The translations under genes were made by a program, and so were the position numbers. Below are positions 30,191 through 40,640 of a stretch of DNA of 64,000 bases, one piece after another. This stretch comes from Doryteuthis pealeii (taxonomy: Eukaryota; Mollusca; Cephalopoda; Myopsida; Loliginidae): NCBI GenBank assembly GCA_023376005.1, contig CM042152.1:81566050-81630049 (forward strand). The letters run 5' to 3'. The notes beneath the pieces were generated by a model that searched no databases, was not told the origin of the DNA, and was given only the letters and a program-made list of their open reading frames with translations. Every line of letters starts with the position of its first letter. The first letter of the stretch is position 1.

Positions 30191-30994
30191 AACATTTACG
30201 CCTCTGAATTCACAGTCTACCAAGAATTATTAGTTTTTTTCACACTTTTTTTTTCTCAGTTGCTTTTTGTTATCACAATTCTCAGGTCGTCATTTTACAA
30301 CCGCTAATTAAACAGCAGTGAGCGTAAACAAAGAAAAAGCTTCCAGCAAGATTTGAACTCTCTTCCATTTTCCCTGGAGTCTACCAGTAAACTTATTAAT
30401 TAAACTATGAACACCATGAAGTTCAGGATATGCGTTGTGTACAGACACAGTCGCAACGATGAGTGTTAAGATGAAGAAGAGAAAAAAGCTACAATAATAA
30501 GATGGAGTAAAACTAGCAATATCCGGAAATTGATTCTGTGAAATATAAAATATGGAACTATACAATCAAAACGAATATTATTATCTATTATTTACAACCG
30601 AACACTACAGTATTGAATAATTATATAACAGAATTCTGCTAAAAAATATCAATAAAGAAACTGACCCTGCAGTAAAAAAAGGACTATTTTACTCATTTTG
30701 AAAGATAACGGTGGGTAATTTTTTCCTAATCGGATAAATTGATCTTTGAATTCTGTTTTTCCTTGTAAAGAACTCTTTATGTTCGTTATTTATTTTTTCC
30801 GAGATTTAAAAAAAAAAGTTAAAAAATATTTACGTTTCTTCCTTCAATATTCTAAACTGATCACGTGATGTGAATTTGGTGGTACCCATTGGGCATTTTT
30901 ACGTGCAAGTAAAGATTGAACGTCCTACTTAATTCGCCATATGACCGCAAGACAAGAGACATTGATAATCGAACTAATGTTTCTCCCAAGCCAG
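30191..30994. other. Unassigned AT-rich sequence
   Basis: An 85-codon minus-strand frame at 30308-30565 has a hydrophobic middle (LFFILTLIVATVSVHN) but no family I recognise. Left as chance. Confidence 0.4.
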
Positions 30995-31700
30995 TTCAAC
31001 CTTCTACCTATCGGTAGACTGTGAATTGAGGCGCATAAATTTTTACCGTAGTCTACCGGACAGATGTTAGTGAAATATGAAATGAAGTCCAATGTATATC
31101 TATTAATAATGGAGATTCGCTTCCGGTTTTTTGTTCCGTCACTGCTTACGTCACATTACCCAAAATCGATCATAAGACATAAGAAAATACAACCTTCTCA
31201 AATTTGAACATTGCAACATAGACAGTCACTCATTGTTTTTTTAAAACAAGTTTTAATAAATACATCACTGGTATTATATATCTATATATAGTTTGTTTTA
31301 TCTTAATACATATTTAAAGTTTACATTTCAAATTGTTTTATTTTTTAATCCTTTTAATGAATTTGATGATTTTACTTTGGGTACAAACTCGCTGACATTG
31401 AATTTTTTACTCTCACCCATCAGGCAATATGTTTCAAAAATCTATTTTTACATCGCCTGGATGGTGCTTTTTTATTTTGTACTAGTATTTCTTTAATTTC
31501 TCAACTGGAATTAATACTTTTAGTAAAAATTAAACTCCAATGAAAATATAACTTAATATGTAAATTCATTCATAGAAAGATTTTTTTTTGTTTTTTTTTT
31601 ATTTAAAGGATAGCCGTAATTGATGTTGTTATAGATTTAAAAGTTGTTGCATAGTGATTTAGTTATACACTTTTTTCACCTCAGAACTGCAAAAGTCACC
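30995..31700 (-). repeat. Repeat family I, minus strand, split by Helitron
   Basis: Parts 30995-31098 and 31486-31700 join to give the family I order in reverse (GTAGACTGTGAATTGAGGC, GTCCAATGTATA | TATTTCTTTAATTTCTCAAC, then TAACTTAATATGTAAATTCA). In the plus copies the corresponding junction is uninterrupted (GAGAAATTAAAAATATATAC). Confidence 0.8.
31099..31485 (+). mobile_element. Non-autonomous Helitron, family E, copy 2
   Basis: Starts TCTATTAATAATGGAGATTC, ends CATCGCCTGGATGGTG...TTTTGTACTAG. Flanks A (31098) and T (31486). The empty site is preserved in the two family I copies at about 29815 and 30130. 387 bp; retains CGTCACTGCTTACGTCAC near its 5' end. Confidence 0.92.
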
Positions 31701-31929
31701 TGTTTTAAGTTTTTCTATTTTTTTAAATTGTTACTCTGAGATAGAAATATCCTTAAATATTCTGTAAAATTATCAGCTGAATAGTAATTTTTCAGTTTAT
31801 TTCAGTATAAGACTGATAAGTTTATAATCTCATTCCATTAAATAACACGCTGAGGTAAAAAAAAAAAAAAAAGGGTATAAGAACTGAATCACTACGCAAT
31901 AACTTTAAATTTACACAACATCAATAATG
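31701..31929. other. Unassigned, running into family I
   Basis: AT-rich; from about 31880 it matches family I (GAACTGAATCACTACGCAA). Confidence 0.5.
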
Positions 31930-32165
31930 AGTAAGTAAAGTCGTCAGGGTGGCCTAAAGTCGGTATCAGTCAATCAGCGTGGGAGTCTATCCCCTTTCCA
32001 CTAGCGCTAGACCAAGGAGATTGTTTTTAGCGTCTGAGGTGAAGCGCCACACCTACCATCACTCCTTACTTTACCACACAGATCACTGTGCTACTCATAC
32101 GCTGAGTTGGCGAGGGCTGGTTGCGAACTAGGAACTCTGTGGTTTCTAGCCGAACGAATCTATTT
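31930..32165 (-). mobile_element. SINE-B, minus strand, inserted in family I
   Basis: Reads GTAAAGTCGTCAGGGTGGCC, CGGTATCAGTC, CACTAGCGCTAGACCAAGG, GCGTCTGAGGTGAAGCGCCA, ACTCATACGCTGAGTTGGCG, then the tRNA-like B-box complement. Family I sequence is present on both sides (ACAACATCAAT and TTCAAACTTATAAATGAATT). Confidence 0.85.
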
Positions 32166-32668
32166 TTTTTCAAACTTATAAATGAATTAACGATTAAGTT
32201 ATGTTTTCTTGGAGTTTCATTTTATTAAAAGTATAATCCCAGTTGAGAAATTAAAAATACTAGCAACAGAAAACACCCTCCAGCGTCGTAAAAATTAATT
32301 TTTGAAAGACATTGCCTAGAGGGTGGGAAGTTAAAAGTTCATTTTCAGAGGGTTTGTATCATAAGACAAATCCTCATATTATTAAAGGAATAAAAACAAC
32401 AAAAAAAAAAAATTTAAAATGAAAACTGAGCCCCGTCCCTTTCAAATAAAATGTTGTGTGCATGTAATAATCAAACAATTAATTTGAATATTTTCCACAT
32501 TATTTTCCACAAAATCGAACGAGAGTAAAAAACAATTTTTTAAATTGCTTACTCAAATTTTGGGTATATATACATAGACATAAGAATATTGTGACGTAAG
32601 CTGTGACGTAGAGCTATGACATAGTTTTTGTTTACAGACTGAAATACAGACAATCTCCATTATCAATA

Positions 32669-33059
32669 CTAGCAAATAAAAAAAATAAAAAGATTTTTGA
32701 AAGATATTGCTTGAGGAGATGGAAGTTAAAAAAATTAAATGTCGGAGAGTTTGAACCATAAATCATGAAATCATCAACTTTATTAAAGGGTGTAAAAAAT
32801 AAAAAAATTTGAAATCGAAACTAAGTTCTATTAACTCTGAATATCTATTAAAATAAACAAACTATATATAAAATATATGATACTGGGGATGTATCTATAA
32901 AAACTTGTTTTAAAAAAACAATGAGGACTGTCTAATATTGCATTGTTAAAATTTTGAGTGTATTTATTCTGTTATGACGATTTCGGGTATAGTGACGTAT
33001 AAGCAGTGACGTAGTTTTGTTACAGACAAAAACCTGAAGCGAATCTCCATTATTAATGA
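32669..33059 (-). mobile_element. Non-autonomous Helitron, family E, copy 4
   Basis: Plus-strand CTAGCAAATAAA at the start (3' end on the minus strand) and GCGAATCTCCATTATTAATGA at the end (5' TC on the minus strand). Flanks are A (32668) and T (33060). 391 bp. The CRE-like pair GTGACGTATAAGCAGTGACG is kept. The usual subterminal hairpin is poorly preserved. It abuts the internal end of family E copy 3. Confidence 0.88.
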
Positions 33060-33387
33060 TATAACAATTTTTTTTTTGTTCTATTCATAAGTCCGGTCTT
33101 TTATCTCATTATACTGTATTAGTACAATATATGACCAACTTGCAAAACATTTTACGCCCCCAACATAAGGGGGGTGAAAATTAAGCGACCTGAAAATGAG
33201 AAAGTTTTGAAATAAAATAAATAATGCATTATAAAGATCATTTATTGATACATAAACACTGAAAATTTCATTAAAATCCGATAATTTCCTGATTTTTGGT
33301 AAATTATTTTCTGTAGGGGGGGGGGAGGCTAAAGTCATTTTGTCAAAAACGCTTTTAGGCTCAGTTTGCCAGTCCTTAATATAGAGA
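33060..33387. repeat. Repeat family G
   Basis: Shares TTTTTGTTCTATTCATAAGT, GGTCTTTTATCTC, TATGACCAACT and ACGCCCCCAACAT followed by a G run with 63880-64000 at the window's end. Non-coding; a 111-codon minus frame shows no motif. Confidence 0.7.
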
Positions 33388-33475
33388 TATACATTGGACT
33401 TCATTTCATATTCCACTAACGTCTATCCGGTAGATTATGGTAAAAAGGAAATTAGGCCGCTCAATTCACAGTCTA

Positions 33476-33904
33476 CCCATTTTATTCAACGTGATATATA
33501 TGGCTGAAACTATTTGCCGATTATATATGTATGTAAATATTGAACGCTTATAAACCTTCCGATTTCTACAAGTTTGTTCTAGAGGCAAAATGGCAGAAAG
33601 AAAAGAGAGAGAGACGCGCTCACAAAAAAGGAACGCGTATATCGTTTCAAATTCAACTGAGCTGTTATACCTGTAGTGTGAGCTATCAGTCAGCCACCAG
33701 GGGGCGCGCGAGACGGTTGTGTTATCTTCCCCCCCTCCCCGTTCTTTCTTTCTCACCCCCCCCGGTTTCCCTCAACCTTGTTCACCTTAAAGCTCCACCC
33801 CTATCAGCGAAACACTGACCTTAGCCCCCCTTTGCTCCCGGGCTCTCGTCACTCTCGTCTTGTCTCCCTAATAGTCGATGGATCTGTTCTCTCCCCACAC
33901 AACC
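33476..33904. other. Unassigned sequence
   Basis: Mixed composition, C runs at 33730-33765. Frames on both strands (90-96 codons) lack recognisable motifs. Confidence 0.45.
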
Positions 33905-34435
33905 ATGTTCTTCTTTTCTTCTCTTCTTCTTCTTCTCCTTCTCTTCTCCTTCTTTATTTCTTCTTCTTCTCTTCTCACCACTCTCTCTTCTTCATACTCT
34001 TCTTCTCTTAACTTTCTTCTTCTTCTTCTTCTTCTTCTCTTCTTCTTCTTCTAACTTTCTTCTTCTTCTTCTTCTTCTTTCTTCTTCTTCTTCTTTCTCC
34101 TTCTCATTCTTCTTCTTCTTTTCTTCTTCTTCTTCTTCTTCTCCCACTTCTTCTCTTCTTCACCTTTTCTCTTCTCTCTTCTATTTCTTTCTCTCTCCTT
34201 CTCATTCTTTTCTTCTTCTTCTTCTTTCTTTCTTCTTCTTCTCACTTTCTTCTTCTTCTTCTCCCACTTCTTCTCTTCTTCCTTCTTTCTTTTCTTGCTT
34301 CTCTTCTTCGTAATGCACTTTTTCTTCATTCGTCGTATTTCTTCTTCTTCTTCTCACTCCACTTCTTCTTCTTCTTCTTCTTTCTTCTTTCTTTTCTTTC
34401 TCTTCTTCTTCTTCTTCTCTTCTTCTCACTCCGCC
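33905..34435. repeat. (CTT)n/(CTCTT)n polypyrimidine block
   Basis: About 530 bp of almost pure pyrimidine with CTT tracts and periodic CTCC/CAC interruptions. The minus-strand Glu/Lys/Arg frames are artefacts. Confidence 0.95.
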
Positions 34436-34740
34436 TCCTTCTCCTACTTCGACGTCTGTGTGTAATGAACAGACAAGCAAGGGCGCGATACGTTGTCGGC
34501 CCGGGCCAAAGAGCAGGGCAAGTAGGAGCAAAGGGGCTGACGTTAAGGTCGAGAGGGAGGAGAGAGAGAGAGAGAGCTGGGAAGGGGGAGGAGGAGGAGA
34601 GGCGGGAAGGGAGTGGGGTGGGTTGGGTAGCTGTATAATTCCCCCTACCCCTCACCCCCATCCTGCCTCTAACATGCAAAAATCTCCCGTTTACCGATAT
34701 TGGATCATGGCGAATACAAATCCACACAGCCGCTTGTCAT
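34436..34740. other. GC-richer unassigned stretch
   Basis: Contains CCGGGCCAAAGAGCAGGGCA and a GA/G-rich run (34556-34620). Frames are not motif-bearing. Could be regulatory or unique sequence. Confidence 0.4.
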
Positions 34741-35353
34741 GCGTTCTTCCTTTTGATTGCTCTATTCTCTGTCTATCTATCTATCTTTATCACCCTCCCT
34801 CTCTGTCTGTATATGTCTCTCTATCTGTCTCTCTCCTCCCTCTGTGTATCTGTCTCTCTATCTCTCTCTCTTTATCTTAGTCTGTCCTCACTTTTCCTCG
34901 GCTGAACTTCACGGCTTTGTGTGCGTAGATCTGCGTGGACGAACACACGGACACGAAAATCGGACACACGCACACAGAAAATACGCTTTGCAGAGAAACA
35001 CACACACACACACAGAAATACACACACACACACGCACGCCACACACACACACACATACAACACGCGCATGCTCGTGCCCATGCGCACGTGCACACATGGA
35101 CAGAGAAAGACTTGGGGAGCTCTCGTAGGGACACACATCAGAACACTAAGCGCACTATACACAGGAACACATACACAAAGTGAACACACACACACACACA
35201 CACACATACACACACACACACATGCATACATACATAGAAGAGAGAGAGAGAGTCAGACAGACAAACAGACAGATGCACATAATGAGAAATACGCACACTA
35301 ATAATGATAACACATACACACACACATATATATATATATTATTACATTATCAT

Positions 35354-35397
<44 letters not shown>

Positions 35398-35400
35398 CAA
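34741..35400. repeat. (CT)n, (CA)n and (TA)n microsatellites
   Basis: CTGTCTCTAT-type repeats 34765-34885, a 100-bp spacer, CA-rich tracts 34975-35080 and 35165-35225, GA and GACA repeats 35238-35275, CA 35310-35325 and TA 35327-35400. Confidence 0.9.
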
Positions 35401-35404
35401 TATA

Positions 35405-35547
35405 CTAGTACAAAATAAAAAACACCCTCCGGGCGATGTAAAAAATAGATTTTTGAAACATAGAATAAATACACTCAAAATTTGAACATGCAACATTAGA
35501 CAGTCCTCATTGTTTTTTAAAACAAGTTTTAATAAATACATGACTGG

Positions 35548-35582
<35 letters not shown>

Positions 35583-35911
35583 TGAGGGGTGAGAGTAAAA
35601 AATTCAATGTCAGTGAGTTTGTACCCTAAGTAAGTAAAATCATCAAATTCATTAAAGAGATTAAAAAATAAAACAATTTGAAATGTAAACTTTAAATATG
35701 TATTAAGATAAACAAACTATATATAGATATATAATACCAGTCATGTATTTATTAAAACTTGTTTTAAAAAAACAATGAGGACTGTCTAATGTTGCATGTT
35801 CAAATTTTGAGTGTATCTATTCTATGTTATGACGATTTTGGGTAATGTGACGTAAGCAGTGACGTAATTTTGTTACAGAAAAAACGGAAGCGAATCTCCA
35901 TTATTAATAGA
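35405..35911 (-). mobile_element. Helitron family E, copy 5, internally inverted
   Basis: Begins plus-strand CTAGTACAAAAT with ACACCCTCCGGGCGATG hairpin region, and ends GCGAATCTCCATTATTAATAGA; flanks A (35404) and T (35912). Inside, 35455-35558 is the near-exact reverse complement of 35727-35828 (e.g. AATTTGAACATGCAACATTA against its complement), so the element contains an ~100-bp-arm inverted repeat around a TA tract and the remaining 3' body. 507 bp. Confidence 0.85.
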
Positions 35912-36906
35912 TTAGAAAAGATGCCTCCCGGGCGGTGTAAAAGTTAATTTTTGAAAGATATATCCTGAGGAGAGCGGGAAAAATTAAATAAATAAAATAA
36001 ATGTTTAATATTTTAAAAAAATTACTTACTTACTTAAAAGCATCATATTAACTCCACTCCACTGAGATATTTGTTTTGTTTTACGACAGTAGACCTCCAA
36101 AACGGTTCTAAAAAATTATGATTTAATTATTCAGACTCTTATCTTTAGAGGAAAATTTAAAAATCGTAGGAGTAAAATATATTTTGTTTGGATTTCATAA
36201 AACTAAATAAAGGGGGTGGGGTCGACCTAGTAAAAAATAGTTCCCCTAATATATTTTAGGGAAAAAAACCTATTTTAAACAAATTCATCTAAAAGTGAAT
36301 AAGTATCGAAATTTTTGTGAAAATTTGAAGAATTAATTGATTTTCCATAGAATTTTAATAATTTTATATAGTAATGATGGACTCTCTCGTCGATTTTCGA
36401 ACGCATGAGTGTTTTCAGTGAACAACCAGCACAGTGATTTGTTTATAGTGATGAAGGCTTTTGTTGGACCATTCCGCACTTTTTGGTACAGTCGATAGGA
36501 AAGAATTGGTGCATCACGGAATGCCACAAACCCAATCAAAGACTGACCTCAGGAATTTTGAATTCAGAGTTATCCCTCTCCTAGACTGGTTACCTACCCA
36601 AGGTTAAAGAGCCCAGTCTACCCTACTATTTAGCCCGTAGCTGGAGGGAGAATATATGGATTCATACCTTTCCCAAGAGTATTAGCGCTATGTTAAATAC
36701 CAACAGCTTCGTCTAGGAATTGAACTCAAACCGACGAGACCATTTTTCACGACTCTAACCACTAGCCCACGCGCCTCCATACTGACTATGAATTAAATAC
36801 TCATTGGTAAATTTACTTCCTGAAATGACTGTGACGTAAACAGTGACGTAGTTTTGGTTACAGAATATTTCTATACATAATGGACACTGAATCTCCATTA
36901 GAAAGA
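35912..36906 (-). mobile_element. Helitron family E, copy 6, long version
   Basis: Starts plus-strand TTAGAAAAGATGCCTCCCGG (CTAG decayed to TTAG, hairpin CCTCCCGGGCGG) and ends ACTGAATCTCCATTAGAAAGA at 36906. It includes the paired GTGACGTAAACAGTGACG at about 36830-36850. About 600 bp of unrelated AT-rich sequence and a SINE-A (36547-36780) lie inside. It abuts copy 5 on its left and family D copy 3 on its right. Confidence 0.75.
36547..36780 (-). mobile_element. SINE-A, minus strand, inside a Helitron
   Basis: Contains the complement of the whole tRNA-like head (GAATTGAACTCAAACCGACG and ACTCTAACCACTAGCCCACG) and the SINE-A body (TTTGAATTCAGAGTTATCCC, AAGGTTAAAGAGCCCAGTCT, CATACCTTTCCCAAGAGTAT). 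Near full length. Confidence 0.88.
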
Positions 36907-37550
36907 CTAGCAAATATATGCACCCTCCGGGTACAAGTATTTAAGTTTTAATATAATAAAATATCATATTAGATTAGAAAGGCTAATGAAACTGAATAAG
37001 TATGCAGATAAACAGATTTGGAACAGAGGGGGTATGATTGAAAAATAGAACAACTTTGAAAGTAACTCTTCCATCATTTTCCCTTACTCCCGTCTTTCAT
37101 TGGTAAATTTTCCTAATTTAATTATTTAGTTAAAATAGGAAGTAAAGAATAATATTAGTTATTTCTTCTTGTTAATGGATTTCTTTTAAGATTTATTCCC
37201 CAGACTTTTGCTCATATTCAAAATGATAAAACCAAAAAATTAGAAATCAATAATAATAAGCATATATTTATTAAAATCAAATGTTTAATATCAACATGCA
37301 AATTAGCCTTCCCATTCACACTGTAATCCGCTATTGTGTTGTATATATAAATACAATTGCATGTTATTAGTATGTAGATATGGGCAACAGTCTTAATGAT
37401 GTAAAACAATTTTATTAATAATTGAGATTTAAATAAAAATAAAATAGCACGGAGAATGTGATGTAAATAACTTAGGGAATTGTGACTTGTATAGTAACAT
37501 AGTTTCGGTTACAGACAGACAAACACACAATCTCCATTATAATAAGAAGA
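36907..37550 (-). mobile_element. Non-autonomous Helitron, family D, copy 3
   Basis: Plus-strand CTAGCAAATATATGCACCCT, hairpin region CACCCTCCGGGTAC (last arm base pairs mutated), ends CACACAATCTCCATTATAAT then AAGAAGA. Flanks A (36906, the last base of the neighbouring Helitron) and T (37551). 644 bp. Confidence 0.9.
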
Positions 37551-37689
37551 TATTGTTGATTATGTGTACATTCTTTAGATGTTTAATGTTGGAGAAAATC
37601 TTCTCCCCATTTACATTAGTCGGGTTTAATCACTTTAAATCCGTAACGTTAATACAATATTAGTGAATATAAAAGCTAATCTCTTGTTT

Positions 37690-38235
37690 ATTATTAGAAT
37701 GAAGATAAAAGAAGTTTTCAGTGGAATTTATGAGGAAGTGCGTCCAGGTCTCCCGCCTCAAAAACCACTACCCGGTGACTATCAAAATAACAACCCCAGC
37801 TCGTTGTAATTCTTGTTTATTTATCGTAATTTGTCGTAATTCTTGTTTAGATATAAAGATGGATATATAGTTTTGAATAGACTGAGATAGATAGATAGAT
37901 AGATAGATAAAAAACAAATAATATAGATAGATATGAACAAATTAGATAGATATTTTCGACAAGTAAATGTATTTGGGGGGGGTCGCTTCTTTTTTTTGTC
38001 GTAATTCTTGTTTATTTAAACTAAAAACAAGACATTAAACAAACATGAATAAAAAAAATCTTAGTGTTTAAAGTAATATAGATAAATATGAACAAATTGA
38101 GATAGATAGATAGATGGATAGTTTTGAATGGACTGAGCTGGGTTGTTATTTTAATAGTCACCGGGCAGCAACTCTTGAGGCAGGAGACCGGGACGCACTT
38201 CCTCATAAATTACCTTTCCAGTTTGTATTCTTCAT
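37690..38235. mobile_element. Foldback element with ~90-bp arms
   Basis: Left arm about 37718-37805 and right arm about 38135-38222 are reverse complements (shared AATTTATGAGGAAGTGCGTC and GGTGACTATCAAAATAACAA-type sequence, several mismatches). The interior repeats GTCGTAATTCTTGTTTA in direct copies (about 37832, 37998) and holds GATA microsatellites (37885-37910, 38100-38117). No coding capacity. Confidence 0.75.
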
Positions 38236-38289
38236 TAACCAATATAATAACTTTTGATTTAATCTATAGAGGCTTCTTGGTCTGATGAT

Positions 38290-38515
38290 CACATATGTAT
38301 TTACCCAACCCCTCTACACGAGCTAGTATGACACAAGGTAATTTTTAAGTGTACTTTAACAGGTTTGAATTCAGTGTTTTCCTTCTACTTGGCCAGTTGC
38401 CATACCATGGTTAAAGAGCCAAGTCAACTATTTTACCCATAGCTGAAGGGAGAATAGTTTGATTCATACCTTTCCAAAGGGTAGTACGCTTATGTGAAAT
38501 GTGAATGGTTCGTCG
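38290..38515 (-). mobile_element. SINE-A body, minus strand
   Basis: Complement of the SINE-A body from its GGTTGGGTAAATA 3' end to the ACCCTTTGGAAAGGTATG region. The tRNA-like head is missing or replaced. Confidence 0.78.
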
Positions 38516-39010
38516 TGTTTATTTTCTATGGCGATAAACGTTACACCTCGATCGCCTGATGTTCGCCTAGGCGAGAAACTGACAGTAACCAAGCACTGTT
38601 CTCTGTGTTTACACTATCCTAACTTGGATCTCTCTTTTTCTATTTCTGTCTGTCTCTAAAAAAAAAAAATCCACCTATCAAAAAGACGCTTGAAAGAAAA
38701 AAAAAATACGCATATATCGCCCCTGGAGGCGGGGAGAAATGTATAAATGTAAACTGAGTTTGGCCATTTGCCTATCTAAATAAAATGTAAACGTGTCTGA
38801 CGAAGCTCTGTGGGCCACAGATACCCACGAGTGGAAATGGTCCATAACCACGATACCCATGGTATTTAAGGCCTTTTTAATTCACAAATGAATTTGCTCT
38901 GTTTTATAATAATTAAACATTGAGCTCTCATACGGAACCTGAACTCTACAACAAACTACTATTAGAGAATAGTACCAGCCTAGAATCACCTTGTACCAAG
39001 AAACTTGGTA
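38516..39010. other. Unassigned sequence
   Basis: A CTGTCTGTCTCT tract at about 38645, A runs at 38658 and 38697; no feature otherwise. Confidence 0.45.
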
Positions 39011-39019
39011 CCCCAACAA

Positions 39020-39026
39020 AGAATAT

Positions 39027-39061
<35 letters not shown>

Positions 39062-39071
39062 TCATCAACAA

Positions 39072-39152
<81 letters not shown>
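39020..39152. repeat. (TA)n-(TG)n microsatellite
   Basis: TA repeats 39024-39116 with a short interruption, followed by TG to 39151. Confidence 0.95.
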
Positions 39153-39156
<4 letters not shown>

Positions 39157-39378
39157 CAAAGATGAACTCATAAGTGACGTTCTTCTGTGGAAGCCAACAC
39201 ATGGGCAACCAGAGTGGGTCGCCCAGCAAAGACATACATGGATCAGCTTTGCGCGGATATTGGATGCTGCGCAGAGGACCTACCACGTACAATGAATGAT
39301 AGGGAAGGTTGGCGAGAGATTGTCATGGATATCCATGCTGTCAGCGCGACAGGATGATGATAATGATGATGATATACC
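39153..39378 (+). pseudogene. LINE type 2 ORF 3' end with GAT tail, copy 2
   Basis: Reads SKDELISDVLLWKPTHGQPE then, after small disruptions, FARILDAAQRT (in place of the usual CADTGC..EDL) and NDREGWREIVMDIHAVSAT. Ends GATGATGATAATGATGATGA. Same family as 9412-9683. Its 5' truncation point lies within TG microsatellite. Confidence 0.8.
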
Positions 39379-39468
39379 AAACACACATACACACACACAC
39401 GCACACACACACGCACACACGCACGCACGCACGCACATACACAGATATACATACACTCGCACATCCAT

Positions 39469-39501
<33 letters not shown>

Positions 39502-39910
39502 TAGATAGATAGATGATAGATAGATAGATTGCAGCCCCTAAATTACGTACTTTAGTCCGTACACACACACGCAAACACACACACACACACAGACACACAC
39601 ACGCACAGAGACACATACGCGTGCATCTATGCACACAAACACACCACACATGCTCACACGCATATACACGCGCATGCATGCGTGCACACACACATGCATA
39701 TATACGTATACACACACATACGTATTTATGCACACATAACCACGCACATAGGCTCACACACGCATATACACGCGTGTGCATTCGTGCACACCCACATGCA
39801 CGCACACCTATATACGCATACATATACACACACACACACACACACATACACGCACATATATGTGTACACACATACACGCAAATATACATATGTACACACA
39901 CACACACTTT
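39379..39910. repeat. CA-rich microsatellite region with GATA tract
   Basis: Degenerate CA/CG/TA dinucleotide repeats with GATA units at 39503-39529. Open frames up to 188 codons are dinucleotide artefacts. Confidence 0.9.
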
Positions 39911-40120
39911 TTGCAGCCGTTGTTGTCAGACATCATAATCGAAGGAGACTGTTTTAAGAAAACAATTAAAAAAAGAAAAAAAAGTAGACAAAAGTTGTGG
40001 AAAAATAAAAAATAAAAAAAAATAAAATAAATAAAATAAAATAAAACCTAAATAAATAAGTAAATAAATGAATAAATACAAAAAAAAAAAAAATAAAGAA
40101 AGAAGTAAAAAAAAGCCTTC
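39911..40120. repeat. A-rich tract, (AAATA)n-like
   Basis: AAATAAAATA-type pentamers at 40005-40085; no gene. Confidence 0.8.
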
Positions 40121-40440
40121 CTAATTCTTAGCCGTGTTCGGCCGACGATTGGGACGACGACGACGCCGAGGACGACCGCACACGTCTCGCGGTAGTTTGA
40201 AATGGGAACTCTCTAAACACACATAAAACGGTGCCCTAACAATGGAAGTGCGTTGCAAGGGCCTGCTGCACACCATCCTCCCGACCCCCCCCCCTCACCG
40301 CTTGCTGCAGCCGCCACTGTCGCTTCCGCCCTGGCCACAGATAAACGACAACACTGGATGGAGATGGGGGCTCTGGCTAGATCCCCGGACAAGGTCCCCC
40401 CCCTTTTTTTTTTTACTGAAGACAACGCTTGAGTAACTTG
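40121..40440. other. GC-rich CpG-containing stretch, unassigned
   Basis: Holds (GAC)n at 40155-40175, C runs at 40285 and 40398, and CpGs, unlike the AT-rich flanks. Short frames on both strands (64-70 codons) are not recognised. Perhaps a promoter or exon remnant; no direct support. Confidence 0.35.
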
Positions 40441-40640
40441 TGTATTTTTCGGATTTTTTTTTTATATCCGAGATTTTACTATTGAACCGGATAGTGTTTG
40501 TTGTGTGTAAAGAGAGAAAAAGAAAGACGAGAGAGAGAGAGAGAGGGTGAGTGGGGGAGAGAGAGAGAGGGGGGGCAAGTGGGGCGAGAGGGAGAGTTGC
40601 GTGTTTGTTGCTAGTAATTTAAGGAATTTCGTTAGTAGCT
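40441..40640. repeat. (GA)n and purine-rich sequence
   Basis: GA/GGGAGA repeats at 40530-40595; flanks unassigned. Confidence 0.8.

Larger units (their letters stand above)
32260..33387 (-). mobile_element. Composite Helitron-like element (family E copy 3 plus family G)
   Basis: Family I is interrupted precisely between A (32259, after GAGAAATTAAAAATA) and T (33388, before ATACATTGGACTTC). The insert begins with plus-strand CTAGCAACAG (a Helitron 3' end on the minus strand, followed by ACACCCTCCAGCG) and ends with GA at 33386-33387 (TC start on the minus strand). Inside it are the usual family E 5' end (AATCTCCATTATCAATA at about 32652-32668), a nested Helitron at 32669-33059 and 328 bp of family G. 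The outer unit thus has Helitron-type borders but a different 5' end from other family E copies. Confidence 0.7.

Noticed and set aside
34051..34531. Glu/Lys/Arg-rich minus-strand frames that look like charged nuclear proteins
   Set aside because: Antisense translation of a CTT block; the pattern follows the trinucleotide repeat.
39341..39938. Cys/Val and His/Thr frames up to 188 codons
   Set aside because: CA/TG dinucleotide repeats read in both directions.
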